Notes under the pieces: model-generated
Seen by the model: the letters and a program-made list of their open reading frames with translations, nothing else
What the model was told of the DNA's origin: nothing
Database searches by the model: none
Position numbers and translations under genes: made by a program
Origin: JACDAN01 sp963847235
GTDB taxonomy: Bacteria > Actinomycetota > Thermoleophilia > Gaiellales > Gaiellaceae
Direction of reading: 5' to 3'
Assembly: GCA_963847235.1 (NCBI GenBank)
Contig: CAWJYU010000023.1
Location: 1-64,000, forward strand
DNA length: 64,000 bases
Shown here: positions 25,154 through 34,754 of the stretch, one piece after another
How the letters are laid out: every line of letters starts with the position of its first letter
Position numbering within the stretch: the first letter of the stretch is position 1

Positions 25154-25741
25154 TCAGTACGGCGGCAGCTCCGCCCACCAGGGGCCGAGCGTCTTCAGCG
25201 CCCGCCAGAAGCGCGTCTTCGCCGCCTGCTCGTCCAGCGAGGCGTCGATGTCCGGGACATAGAGCGCCTCGACGGTCGGCGTCCACTGCTGGAGCTCGCC
25301 CGGCTTGGCCTCCAGCTCGGACGAGAGCGGGAACTCGAGCTCGCTGAGGAAGGCGAGCGCATCCTCGCCCATCACGACCACGAGCTTCGGCTGGACGATG
25401 TGCAGCTCGCGCAGGAGCCACTCGGCTGCCTGCTCCTCGTCGCCGCCGTCAAACTTGAAGCAGTTCGTCCCGTAGACCGCAAGCGGGTCGATGTGGAGCC
25501 GCTGGAGCGACTTCACGAGCGCCTGTCCGGCCCGGCCGAAGAACGCCACGCCCTCCTGGATCTCCGAGTGCTGCGGGCGGAACTTCAGGAGGAAGATGTC
25601 GGCGAGCGGATGGCCCGAGCCGATCGCCGGAACCCGTCCCTCGCCGGCCCGCCGGATCTCGTCCCCGAGCTCGTTCGTCTCGGTGATCGCCTTCTGGAGG
25701 TAGCGCTCGTGGATCTCGTCGGTGGCAGGCACGGCAGGCAT
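25154..25741 (-). CDS. Divergent uracil-DNA-glycosylase-superfamily protein
   Basis: 195 residues. Superfamily pattern: SGHPLADIFLLKFRPQHSEI, AFFGRAGQALVKSLQRLHID, VYGTNCFKF and KLVVVMGEDALAFLSEL. The iron-sulfur cysteines of family 4/5 enzymes are not present. DNA repair is the family role, but the exact base specificity is unknown. The ATG at 25741 lies 4 bp after the glycosyltransferase-PHP stop, so they are probably co-transcribed. Confidence 0.72.
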   Translation of the reverse strand: MPAVPATDEIHERYLQKAITETNELGDEIRRAGEGRVPAIGSGHPLADIFLLKFRPQHSEIQEGVAFFGRAGQALVKSLQRLHIDPLAVYGTNCFKFDGGDEEQAAEWLLRELHIVQPKLVVVMGEDALAFLSELEFPLSSELEAKPGELQQWTPTVEALYVPDIDASLDEQAAKTRFWRALKTLGPWWAELPPY

Positions 25742-25744
25742 CGT

Positions 25745-27487
25745 TCAGGTTCTGCTCTCCAGCACCCTTTCCTTGACCTGGGCGGTCCACTTGAGGGCCT
25801 GGAGGTAGGCGAGCGAGCGAGGACGGCGGAGGACCTCGGCCGTACGGAGGCTGACCAGGAACTCGTCGCGGTCGCGGAAGGCGCGCATGCGGAGACCGCC
25901 GGTTCCCACTCCTTGGAGGACGTGCGCGTCCGAGCCCGCGCCCATCGTCAGGTTGTACTTGCGCGCGAAGCGCAGGGCCTCGTCGTTGTATTGCTCGAAC
26001 AAGAGCCGCGCGTTGTAGACCTCGAAGACGTCGATGGCCGCGAGGTGCCGGTGGATCGTCTTCGCGTCCGCGATCGCGTGCATCCGGTCGAACGGGTGGG
26101 GAAGGTAGACCAGGCCTCCCTGCTCCTTGATCGCGGCGATCGTGTCCGCGAAGGGCATGCCTCGGGGAATCTCGCGCTCGAGGAAGAGGCCGATCACCTC
26201 TCCCTGGTTGTCCGTCTTGACCTCCTCGCCGGGGATCACGAGGAGGTCGGATCCCTTCGCTGCGGCCATCGCCGCCTGCGCGCCGCCGAAGGCGTTGTGG
26301 TCGGTGACCGCGATCGCCCCGAGACCCTCGGCGAGCGCGTGCTCGACCAGCTCCTCGGGCTCGGTGAGGCAGTCGTGCGACCACGAGGTGTGCATGTGGA
26401 GGTCACAGGTGATCCACGGGCGGTCGGCGAGCGGCTCGGGCTCCTTCGAGGTGCGGCGACGGCCGGCGAGCGAGCGGTAGAGCTCGTCCAGCTCGCGCCC
26501 GAGCTCGGCGATGCTCTCGCCTTCGGCGGTCCGCCGCCCTTCGGCCGCGATGTCGCCGCGGAGCTCCGGGCTCTCGGCGAGGCGGGCGACTGCGGCCGCG
26601 GCCAGCGCCGGCTGCTCCTGGACGCCGGGCGGGGATGCGATCGCGGCGCCGGCGGCGCTCGCCTCCACAGCGACACGGCGAAGACCGCCCAGCGCGGGAA
26701 CGAAGATCGGGGCCTCGTTCAGGATCGGCGCCCGCGTCTCTCCCGACCGCGCGGTCCGGACGCGGACCCGGCCGCGAAGCCCGGCCGGAATCGAGGGACG
26801 GCCGGCCAGCGCCTTCGTCCGCAGCAGCGTCAGCTCCCAGCCCGGGAGCTCTTTCATGATCGAGAACAGCGCCTTCGACAAGAGCCGTTCTCCGGGCCGC
26901 CACTCGCAGACGATCACGTCGCGCTTCTCGACCGGGTGAAAGCGCTCGGTGTCGATCCCGAGCGCTGTCAGCCGATAGTCGCCCGGGAAGCGGAGCGCGG
27001 CCGCGGCTGCCGTCTCCGGAGAGACCGCGAGCAGCGCGTCGATGCGCGAGAGGAGGCGGCTCCGCTGCGCCTTTCCCGGCGGGTAGCCCAGCCGCTCGGG
27101 CGAGAAGAAGGTCGCGACCGACAGCGCGTGGCTGTCCCGCAGGGCGACGTACGACAGGCTCGGAAGCCCAGGCTCGAAGCCATGGACGACGTCGTAGCCG
27201 CCGCGCGAGAGCGCCAACGCGAGGTTGGCCCGGACGCCCACCGGGAGCCCGATCCGGCTGCGCCGCGAGATCGGCACCGTCGGGCCGAGCGCGATCACTT
27301 CGCCGTGCGCCCCGTCCTCGAGCGCGCGGCGGCCCGCGATCAGGTCGGACGCCCGCCCCGATGGCGCCAGGACCGTGACGTCGTGGCCGAGGCGTCGGAG
27401 CTCGGTCGCCGCGCCCGCGACGTGCTCGTTCACGTCGTGCGGCTGGGACCAGGAGAAGGGCGTGACCAGGCAGATCCGGAGACCCAC
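25745..27487 (-). CDS. Glycosyltransferase (GT4-like) fused to a PHP phosphoesterase
   Basis: 580 residues from the GTG at 27487. The N-terminal half is GT-B-like (VGLRICLVTPFSWSQPHDVN, VDGFEPGLPS-type loop, SRIDALLAVSPETAAAAALR, FVPALGGLRRVAVEASAAGA). A PHP domain starts near residue 360 (ITCDLHMHTSWSHDC), with GAIAVTDHNAFGGA, VIPGEEVKT, YLPHPFDRMHAI and MGAGSDAHV as metal-binding motifs. The fusion suggests one enzyme that both transfers and hydrolyses sugar-phosphate or phosphoester groups, perhaps in phosphoglycolipid or polysaccharide metabolism. That is inference. Confidence 0.85.
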   Translation of the reverse strand: MGLRICLVTPFSWSQPHDVNEHVAGAATELRRLGHDVTVLAPSGRASDLIAGRRALEDGAHGEVIALGPTVPISRRSRIGLPVGVRANLALALSRGGYDVVHGFEPGLPSLSYVALRDSHALSVATFFSPERLGYPPGKAQRSRLLSRIDALLAVSPETAAAAALRFPGDYRLTALGIDTERFHPVEKRDVIVCEWRPGERLLSKALFSIMKELPGWELTLLRTKALAGRPSIPAGLRGRVRVRTARSGETRAPILNEAPIFVPALGGLRRVAVEASAAGAAIASPPGVQEQPALAAAAVARLAESPELRGDIAAEGRRTAEGESIAELGRELDELYRSLAGRRRTSKEPEPLADRPWITCDLHMHTSWSHDCLTEPEELVEHALAEGLGAIAVTDHNAFGGAQAAMAAAKGSDLLVIPGEEVKTDNQGEVIGLFLEREIPRGMPFADTIAAIKEQGGLVYLPHPFDRMHAIADAKTIHRHLAAIDVFEVYNARLLFEQYNDEALRFARKYNLTMGAGSDAHVLQGVGTGGLRMRAFRDRDEFLVSLRTAEVLRRPRSLAYLQALKWTAQVKERVLESRT

Positions 27488-27494
27488 GCCGTCG

Positions 27495-27500
27495 AGTCTA
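27495..27500 (-). promoter_or_regulatory. -10-like TAGACT, 7 nt before the GT-PHP start
   Basis: TAGACT on the minus strand, then 7 nt, then the GTG at 27487, with no Shine-Dalgarno. Leaderless candidate. Confidence 0.4.
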
Positions 27501-27641
27501 GATTCGCCCAGGTCCGCCCGACGAGAGCGCCGGCGAGGGCCGGGCCTCTCTTTAGATCCCGAAACCTGCTTCTTTCTCGTCTTGACAGCGGCAGGGGATC
27601 GCGGGGAGTAATACCGCGTCGTCAAACGAGGGGGAGGGACA

Positions 27642-30600
27642 ATGGCCAGGAACTGCCCCGGCGGCCGGGCACGCTTGTGGCGTGCCGTCACACCGGTCGC
27701 CCTCATCTTGCTGGCCGTCGCGCTTCCGTCCGCAGGCCATGCGGTCGGAGATGTTCGCGACGCGCAGCACAGGGAACTGAGCGATCTCGACGCGCGCGGC
27801 GGAGCCGTCGCGCCGTCTGCGGCGCAGAGAGCGCTCGCCCGCAGGCTCCGTGCCGGCGTGAGTTGGAACACGTACGGCACGCCACAGTCGATCTACCGAG
27901 CCAGCGGCTTCCTCGGACGGCCGCAGGCAGCGACGGCCGCCGCCGCCGCACGCGGTTGGCTCGCCGCCCACAAGCGTCTCTTCAGGCTCGATTCGCTGGC
28001 CGGCATCCGGCTCGTCCGGGGCACCGCAATCGGGCGAAACGGCCACGTCGTGATCTTCCGGCAGGTCGTCGGCGGAGCGCCGCTCGTCGAGGGCGGCATG
28101 GCAACGGTCGGCCTTCGCCGTGTGGGGAAGCGCTGGGCGGTCGTCCACGTCTCGTCCACGCTGACCGCCGAGACCACGATCCGCGGCTCGGCCCGGCTCG
28201 GCGCGAAGGAGGCGTGGCTCCGAGCCGCGCGCAACGTCGGTCACCGGGTCGCCCGGGTCGTCGACCTGCGCACGAACATGCAGGGCTACACGCTCATGCG
28301 TGCACTCGGGTCTCGACGGCGTGCAGACCGTGCGGCGGGCGCTTGTCCCGCTGCCGAGGGTCGGCGTCGTGCCTGCGTTCGAGACCGTCGTCGAGGACCA
28401 GGCGAGCGGTGACACGAAGGCGTACCGGATCATCGTCGACGCGCGAACCGGCAAGGTCGTGCTCCGGCGGAACCTCGTCCAGCACCTCTCCGACAACCCG
28501 CGCTGGGACGTGTTCCCGGCCAACCCGCCGATCGGCGGAAACGCGTACCCGTGGAACTACCCAACCACGGACACTCGGGACATCTGGTGCTGGAACGCGG
28601 GCCCCGCATGTGAGCTCGCGGTCTCGGGCGGGTCACCCCACCTGCAGGTTCCCTGGGACACGATCCCGCCGGGACCAGGGACGCCCGGCACGCCCACCTT
28701 CACCACGATGGGCAACAACGCAACCAACCAGGAAGCGTGGATCGCGCTGCCGCAGGGCTTCCCGGGGCCGAACTCGTACCGGCCGGTCAGCACGACCAGG
28801 GAGTACCTCTACCCGTGGACGAACGCCTGGTTCGCGGGCCTCTGCAGCCCCACGCTCCTCACCCCGGTGCCGCCGACCGCGGCTACCGGCAACACCAACG
28901 ACCTGAACGCGGCGATCGTGAACCTGTTCGCGATGCACAACCGCGTGCACGACTTCTCGTTCCACCTCGGCTTCGACGAGGAGCGCTGGAACGCGCAGGA
29001 GGTCAACACGAACAATCCGCCGCGCCGGCCGTGGAACGGGCCGGGGACACCGTCGCTCCCGCAGGACGAGGTCGAGGGGAATGCCCAGGCCGCGGCGATC
29101 AGCGGCGGACCGCCGAACTACGGCGGACGCGACAACGCGAACATGACGACCCGCGACGACGGCGTGCGGTCGACCACGAACATGTTCCTGTGGCAGCCGC
29201 TCGCCGGGACGTTCTACGCGCCCTGCGTGGACGGTGACTACGACATGTCGGTCATCGGCCACGAGTACGGGCACATGATCGAGAACCGGATGATCGGCAA
29301 GGGCGACCAGCGCTCCGGCCATCACGCCGGCGCGATGGGCGAGTCCTTCGGCGACCTGAACGGGATGGAGTACCTCAACGAGTACGGCTTCGTGCCGGTC
29401 TCGGGTGAGAACCCCTTCTCCGTCGGGCCCTATGTCACGTCCAACAAGTACCGAGCGATCCGCAACTACGGGATGAACTTCCCGTATTCGGGCGGGATCC
29501 CGCGGCCGGGCCAGTACCCGTTCGTCAACGCGCTGAACTTCAGCGACATCGGATACGACTTCGTCGGCGCGCAGGTGCACGCCGACGGCGAGATCTGGAG
29601 CGCGACGAACTTCGACATCCGTCGGCTCCTGCTCGCCAAGTACCCGGGCAGCTCGAGCCGTCAGCGCGAGTGCGCGGACGGCCAGCGGCCGCCGCAGGAG
29701 TGTCCGGGGAATCGACGCTGGTTCCAGCTCTACTACGACGCCATGGTGCTGATGCCGACCCGGCCGTCGATGCTCGACGCCAGGAACGCGATCCTCGCCG
29801 CGGACATGATCCGCTTCGGCGGTGCGAACCAGGAAGAGCTCTGGTACGCGTTCGCCACTCGCGGCTTTGGCCAGTCGGCGACGGTCTCGACGCCACCGGC
29901 GCCACCGCCGCCTCCGGGCGGTCCGCGGACGCCGGCGGACGATCCGCAGCCGAAGCCGGCCTTCGACTCGCCGGAGCACGACGAGACCGTGGTCCGCTTC
30001 CGGGCAGTCGCTCGGGACGAGGGCAACGCTCCGGTCAACGCGCGGGTGTACGTCGGCCATTACGAGGCTCGCGTCTCGCCGATTGCCGACACGAATCCGG
30101 CGACAGGGCCCGCGGATGGCACCGCCGCAACGGCCGATACCAGCAACCTCGACAACACAGCGTCCTTCACGTCGCGGACCTACGAGTTCGTCGCTCACGC
30201 CGAGGGCTACGGACACCTGCGCTTCCGAGCCGAGCTGAAGCCGGGCCAGTCGCGGATGATCATGCTGCACTTCGCGACGAACTGGGCCTCGAAGCACAAG
30301 GGCGCTGTCGCGACGGGCGAGGGAACGCGGCTCGACGCGCTGATCGACGACACCGAGAACTCGAACTGGGAGTTCAGCGGGCGTCCGGTCAACGTCGCGC
30401 CGCATCCGACGGTCACCGTCGCTCTCGCTCCGGGGAAGCGCAAGATCGACCGCGCGAACGTCAGTGCCTACCTGTTCCCGACGGTGGGCAACGACGAGAT
30501 GGCGAGTGCGACGCAGAACCGGTTCACGGCGCTGCGTCAGTTCGAGCTCCGGACCTGCCGGGCCGGGGAGGACAGCGGGAACCCGACGTGCGACGGGGCG

Positions 30601-30948
30601 AATGCAGCCGGCTGGGAGCCGATCTACCGCAGCTCGGAGAGCTTCTTCCCGGGCGACACGCCGCGGCCGGTCGCGCCCGAGCTACTTCTGCGAGGGTTCG
30701 ACTTCGGCTCCGAGTGGGCGACGCACGTGCAGTTCGTCGTCCTCGACAACCAGTGCACCGGCAACACCGCCTTCCAAGGCGAGCAGGACAATGACCCGGT
30801 GATGGTCACCGATTGCCGGACCGGGTCGCCGCACAACCTCGTGAACTTCCCGCCTCGGGCGAACGATGTCCGGGCGGCGGAGCTCCAGGTGTACTCGAGC
30901 GAGCACCACGTCTCGGGCGCGGAGCCGGCGGAGGACGGCGACGAATAG
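27642..30948 (+). pseudogene. Secreted M36-like (fungalysin) metalloprotease, split by a 4-nt insertion
   Basis: The ATG at 27642 has a GGGGAGGG ribosome site. Signal peptide: RLWRAVTPVALILLAVALPS. An FTP-like propeptide follows (VVIFRQVVGGAPLVEGGMAT). After MQGYTLM at about 28297 an extra CGTG changes the frame; reading resumes at 28300 (HSGLDGVQTVRRALVPLPRV). The catalytic domain has the zinc motif GHEYGHMIENRM (29257-29292) and a later Glu in GAMGESFGDLNGMEYL. Two C-terminal beta-rich domains end near 30948. Repaired length is about 1100 residues. The second half has no signal peptide, so a real break would abolish export. Confidence 0.85.
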
Positions 30949-30967
30949 TCGTCGCTGAACCATGATC

Positions 30968-30999
30968 GAGAGAGGCCCGGCAGACGCCGGGCCTCTCTC
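30968..30999. terminator. Perfect 14-bp hairpin between convergent genes
   Basis: GAGAGAGGCCCGGC (30968-30981) and GCCGGGCCTCTCTC (30986-30999) pair over 14 bp around AGAC. It serves as a likely two-way terminator between the M36 gene and the inositol-phosphate synthase gene. No long T-run on either side. Confidence 0.75.
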
Positions 31000-31006
31000 C
31001 ATTCCG

Positions 31007-32471
31007 TTAGGCGGTCGCCTTGGCGCGCGCCTGCTTGCGCGCGTGCTGCTTGATGAAGGCCTCGACGCCGTCGAACGCGTCGTCGTCGTCGATCTGCTTC
31101 GGCGGCGACTTCATCAGGTAGGCGCTCGGCGCCTCGAGCGCGCCGCCGATCCCGTTGTTCAGGCGCCAGCTTCGCGAGCCGGACGGCGTCGATCACGATC
31201 CCGGCCGAGTTGGGCGAGTCCCAGACCTCGAGCTTGAGCTCGACGTTGAGCGGCACGTTGCCGAAGCTCGAGCCCTCCATCCGGACGTACGCCCACTTGC
31301 GGTCGGTCAGCCACGGCACGTAGTCCGACGGCCCGACGTGGACGTTCTTCTCGCCCATGTCGTAGCTCAGCACCGAGGTGACGGCGTTCGTCTTCGAGAT
31401 CTTCTTGGACTCGAGCCGCTCCCGCTCCAGCATGTTCAGGAAGTCGGAGTTGCCGCCCACGTTCAGCTGCATCGTCCGGTCGAGCTTGACGCCGCGGTCG
31501 CGGAAGATCTGCGTCAGCGCGCGGTGCGTGATCGTCGCGCCGACCTGCGACTTGATGTCGTCGCCGATGATCGGCAGGCCGCGGTCCTCGAAGCGCTTGC
31601 GGAAGTAGCCGCCCTTCGCGATGAAGACCGGCATGCAGTTCACCATCGCGCAGCCCGCCTGCAGGATCTGCTCCGTGTACCACTTCGTCGCCTCTTCCGA
31701 CCCGACGGGGAGGTAGTTGACGACGACGTCCGTGCCCGTCTCCTGGAGGATCCGCACGACATCGTCCGTGTCGCCCGGCGCCTTCTCGACGACCTCCGAG
31801 ATGTACTTGCCGAGCCCGTCGTGCGTCATCCCGCGCGAGACCTTGACGCCGGTCTTCGGCACCTCGGCGAACTTGTACGTGTCGTTCGGGTGCGCCCAGA
31901 TCGCCTCGGAGAGGTCCTTGCCGACCTTGTCGGTCGTGACGTCGAACGCGGCCGTGAACTCGATATCGCGGACGTGATAGCCGCCCAGGTCGACATGCAT
32001 CAGGCCGGGAACGAACTCGTCCGCCGGCGCGTCCTTGTAGAACTCCACGCCCTGGAGCAGGGAGTTGGCGCAGTTGCCGACGCCGATGATCGCCACGCGC
32101 ACCTTGTCTTCGCTGCGCGGAGCCTTGCCGTTCGTTGCTGCCATTGGTCGGGTGCTCCCCTCTCCGGCCGCGCCAGGAAGGCCTTCGGCCAGGATCTCGT
32201 TGATGAGCTCGTTGGTGTTCGCGCCTCGGTCTGCGGCGCGCTGCTGGAGCCGGTCCTTGAGGTCGGCGGGCATGCGGAGCAGGACGTCGCCTTCGCCCTT
32301 CGGCGGCGCGCCCTTTCGTCCACTGGGCTGGAAGGGGACGGCGAAGCGCGAGGCCAGGATCCCGACTGCCACGTCGTTCAAGTTGCTCCCACGGTCGGCA
32401 ACCTCGGCCGCCAGTCGCGCCTTCAGCTCGCCCGGCATCCGAACGAGCACATCCTTCCTGCTAGCACTCAA
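31007..32471 (-). pseudogene. ino1: Double ribbon-helix-helix / inositol-3-phosphate synthase fusion, 1-nt frameshift near the 3' end
   Basis: From the TTG at 32471 the frame encodes two Arc-like ribbon-helix-helix units (residues 6-45, RKDVLVRMPGELKARLAAEV; 61-97, GDVLLRMPADLKDRLQQRAA) and runs without stop into prokaryotic inositol-3-phosphate synthase: NAD motif VAIIGVGNCANSLLQGVEFY, then GDDIKSQVGATITHR, QLNVGGNSDFLNMLERERLE and KLEVWDSPNSAGIVIDAVRL. An internal in-frame ATG at 32144 (MAATNGKAPRSEDKVR) has its own AGGGGAG site, so free enzyme may also be made. At about 31165 an extra base breaks the last 55 residues (expected ALNNGIGGALEAPSAYLMKS; native TAA at 31007). The enzyme makes inositol-3-phosphate from glucose-6-phosphate. 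The next genes upstream complete inositol-lipid synthesis. Confidence 0.86.
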
Positions 32472-32482
32472 GTGCTAGCAGG
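32457..32482. promoter_or_regulatory. Perfect 12-bp-arm palindrome on the start codon of the RHH-ino1 gene
   Basis: CCTGCTAGCACT and its exact inverse flank 2 nt. The TTG start (32471-32469) is at its centre. On the minus strand a -10-like TATCCT (32485-32480) is 8 nt before the start. A repressor bound here would block transcription start. The gene's own RHH domains are the obvious candidate. Confidence 0.62.
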
Positions 32483-32487
32483 ATAGC

Positions 32488-33120
32488 TCAGTTCTGCCTC
32501 AGCTGCCTACGGACGTGCAGGACGCGCTGGACGACCGTGATCCACGCGGTCACGTTCAGCAGGTAGACCGCCCAGGGAAGCAGCCCCCACGGCGCGAGGA
32601 AGAGACCGGTGACGATCACGACGACTCGCTCGGCGCGGCTCCCGAGCCCGACGTCGCCTTTCAGTCCGAGCGCTTCGGCGCGGGCCCGCGTGTAGCTGAC
32701 GAGGAACGACGCGGTCATCGCGGCGAAGGCCGCGCCCAGCGCCCACTCGTTCCCGTCCCGCGAGAACACGAGCGCGATCGAACCGAGCATGGCCGCCTCG
32801 CCGATCCGGTCGGTCGTCGAGTCGAGGAAGGCGCCGAACGGCGTGCCGCGGCCGCTCTGCCGCGCCAGCGCGCCGTCGAGGACGTCGAGCAACGAGCCGG
32901 CCCAGAAGAGGATCGCGCCGGTCCAGAACCAGAGGATCTCGTTGCGGTACTCGAAGTAGACGGCGACCGCCGCCGAGAAGCAGATCGTGAGGCCGAGCGC
33001 CGTCAGCGCATCCGGCGTCACCCGGGTGCGGGCGAGCCCGCGCATCGAGCGGGACGCCAAGCGGCGGACGCCTGTCGTGTAGCCCTCCTTGACGCGCAGG
33101 AGCGCGCTCTCGCGCGTCAC
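32488..33120 (-). CDS. CDP-alcohol phosphatidyltransferase, likely phosphatidylinositol-phosphate synthase
   Basis: 210 residues with about six membrane segments. The CDP-alcohol motif D-x2-DG-x2-AR-x8-G-x3-D-x3-D is intact in DVLDGALARQSGRGTPFGAF followed by LDSTTDR. Family members join CDP-diacylglycerol to an alcohol. The adjacent inositol-phosphate synthase makes inositol phosphate the likely acceptor, as in actinobacterial PIP synthases. The GTG start at 33120 lies 2 nt after the PAP2 stop. The RHH-ino1 gene starts 17 nt further on. Confidence 0.88.
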   Translation of the reverse strand: MTRESALLRVKEGYTTGVRRLASRSMRGLARTRVTPDALTALGLTICFSAAVAVYFEYRNEILWFWTGAILFWAGSLLDVLDGALARQSGRGTPFGAFLDSTTDRIGEAAMLGSIALVFSRDGNEWALGAAFAAMTASFLVSYTRARAEALGLKGDVGLGSRAERVVVIVTGLFLAPWGLLPWAVYLLNVTAWITVVQRVLHVRRQLRQN

Positions 33121-33122
33121 GC

Positions 33123-33884
33123 CTAGGTCGCTGCGGCTGGTCTTCGCCGGGCGAAGAAGCGGCGCACCTCGGCCCGGTAGACAATCGGCGCGGCGACGCC
33201 GGCGACGAGGATGCCCGCTGCGATGTCGAGCCAGAAGTGGTTGCCGGTCGCCATCACCGAGATCCAGACCCAGACCGGCCAGGCGAGCCAGATCGCCTTC
33301 ATGATCCACGACCGCACGAAGAAGGCGAGCGCGATCCCGACGATCAGCGCATCCGCCGAGTGGAGGCTCGGCATCGCGGCGTAGGGATTCGAGGCGAGCT
33401 GGACGAAGCTGGAGCCGTGGTTCGGCGCGCCGAGCGCGGCCAGCGTGTCGGAGAACCCGAACTCGGGCAGCATCCTCGGCGGCGCGGTGGGCAGGAGCAC
33501 GTAGCCGAGCAGGCCGATCACGTTCGTGAGGATGAGGACGTTGCGGAACCGGATGAACGATTCGTGCCGGCGGAGGTAGACCCAGAGCAGCGCGATGCCG
33601 ACGACGGCGAACTGGGAGAGCCAGTACGTCCATTGCATGGAGACCGCGACCGAGTACGAGGACTCGGCCCAACTCTGGAGCGAGAGCTCCCAGAGACCGG
33701 TCGCGCGCCGCTCGAAGTCGACGATCCCGCGGGCGTTGTCGAACGCGGCCCGGTCGTCCCGGTCCGCAATGCCCCGCGCAATCTGGTAGGCGAATACGAA
33801 CCCGAACCAGATCAGGAGCTGGCGGAAGAGATCGAGCCATCCGCGGGGGAGCTGACGGCTGACGGCTGCGGCAGCGGAGGTCAA
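33123..33884 (-). CDS. PAP2-family membrane phosphatase / inositol-lipid phosphatase
   Basis: 253 residues with about six membrane segments. Phosphatase motifs: LLPTAPPRML, PSLHSADALIVGIAL (motif 2, conserved His) and TGNHFWLDIAAG (motif 3, His and Asp). The pattern matches the AUR1/inositol-phosphorylceramide-like PAP2 branch. In this operon (PAP2, CDP-alcohol transferase, inositol-phosphate synthase) it probably removes the phosphate of phosphatidylinositol phosphate; that is inference. TTG start with a TAAACT box 7 nt before it. Confidence 0.84.
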   Translation of the reverse strand: MTSAAAAVSRQLPRGWLDLFRQLLIWFGFVFAYQIARGIADRDDRAAFDNARGIVDFERRATGLWELSLQSWAESSYSVAVSMQWTYWLSQFAVVGIALLWVYLRRHESFIRFRNVLILTNVIGLLGYVLLPTAPPRMLPEFGFSDTLAALGAPNHGSSFVQLASNPYAAMPSLHSADALIVGIALAFFVRSWIMKAIWLAWPVWVWISVMATGNHFWLDIAAGILVAGVAAPIVYRAEVRRFFARRRPAAAT

Positions 33885-33891
33885 GTGGGCA

Positions 33892-33897
33892 AGTTTA
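33892..33897 (-). promoter_or_regulatory. -10-like TAAACT, 7 nt before the PAP2 start
   Basis: TAAACT on the minus strand, then 7 nt, then the TTG at 33884. Leaderless candidate heading the inositol-lipid operon. Confidence 0.42.
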
Positions 33898-33938
33898 CTC
33901 TCGCTCGCGGAGGTCCCGAAAGCACAGAGCTGGAGTCG

Positions 33939-34754
33939 ATGACGGAGTTCTCACGCCAAGCGATACGCCAAAGCGGCTACCTGCGCGTGGGATTCGCCGA
34001 CCGGTACGACGCCTTCAGGCCTGCACCGCCGGCGATCCTCTTGGATGCGCTGGCGCGCTACGCGGGCCGTCCGCCGATCGCTCGGGTGGTCGATCTGGGA
34101 AGCGGTACGGGGCTCTCGACGAGAGCTTGGGCGGAGCGCGCGGACGAGGTCGTCGGGATCGAGCCGAACCCGGAGATGCGCGCAGCGGCGGAGCGGAGGA
34201 CCGAGCAGGCGAACGTCCGCTACGTGGACGCCTTCGCGAGCGACACCGGGCTCGAGGCGGGGAGCGCCGACGTCGTCACCGCCTCGCAGTCCTTCCACTG
34301 GATGGAGCGCGAGCCCGTGCTCGCCGAGGTGGCCCGCATCCTCCGACCGGGCGGAGTCTTCGCGGCCTACGACTATGACTTCCCCGCCCTGATCCATCCC
34401 GAGGTCGACGCGGAATTCGTGGCGCATCTCGCGCTCCGCGAGAAGTACAGGGACGAGCACAAGGTCGCGGCCGGCTGGACGCGACGGGCGAAGGCGGGAC
34501 ACCTCGACGCTATTCGCGAAAGCGGCCTCTTCGCCTTCACGCGCGAGTTCGTCGTGCACGACGAACTCGAGGCCGGAGCGGAGGAGATCATCGGGTTCGC
34601 GCGGAGCCTCGGCCTCGTGCCCGAGCTGCTCTCGCTCGGGGTCTCCGAGGACGACCTGGGCCTCACCGCGCTCGAGGAGACGACGCGCCGCATCGTCGGC
34701 GATCGCCGGGTGCCGAGTCTCTGGGGCTACCGGGTACGCATCGGCGTCCGTTAG
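33939..34754 (+). CDS. Class I SAM-dependent methyltransferase
   Basis: 271 residues from the ATG at 33939, which follows CTGGAG. Motif I: VVDLGSGTGLSTRAWA; motif II acidic end VVGIEPNPEMRAAAER; post-motif ADVVTASQSFHWMEREPVLA; then ARILRPGGVFAAYDYDFP. This is the UbiE/Methyltransf_11 pattern (SQSFHWM). Small-molecule substrate unknown. Its stop overlaps the moaA stop by 4 nt (convergent). Confidence 0.88.
   Translation: MTEFSRQAIRQSGYLRVGFADRYDAFRPAPPAILLDALARYAGRPPIARVVDLGSGTGLSTRAWAERADEVVGIEPNPEMRAAAERRTEQANVRYVDAFASDTGLEAGSADVVTASQSFHWMEREPVLAEVARILRPGGVFAAYDYDFPALIHPEVDAEFVAHLALREKYRDEHKVAAGWTRRAKAGHLDAIRESGLFAFTREFVVHDELEAGAEEIIGFARSLGLVPELLSLGVSEDDLGLTALEETTRRIVGDRRVPSLWGYRVRIGVR

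Noticed and set aside
27582..27614. Perfect TTGACA at 27582 with TAATAC at 27609 as the M36 promoter
   Set aside because: The 21-bp spacing is too long for a convincing promoter; left as a possibility only.
32461..32478. CIRCE or HAIR heat-shock element at the ino1 palindrome
   Set aside because: Half-sites look similar (TAGCACTC, CTTGAGT), but the 9-nt or 7-nt spacers of CIRCE and HAIR are missing.
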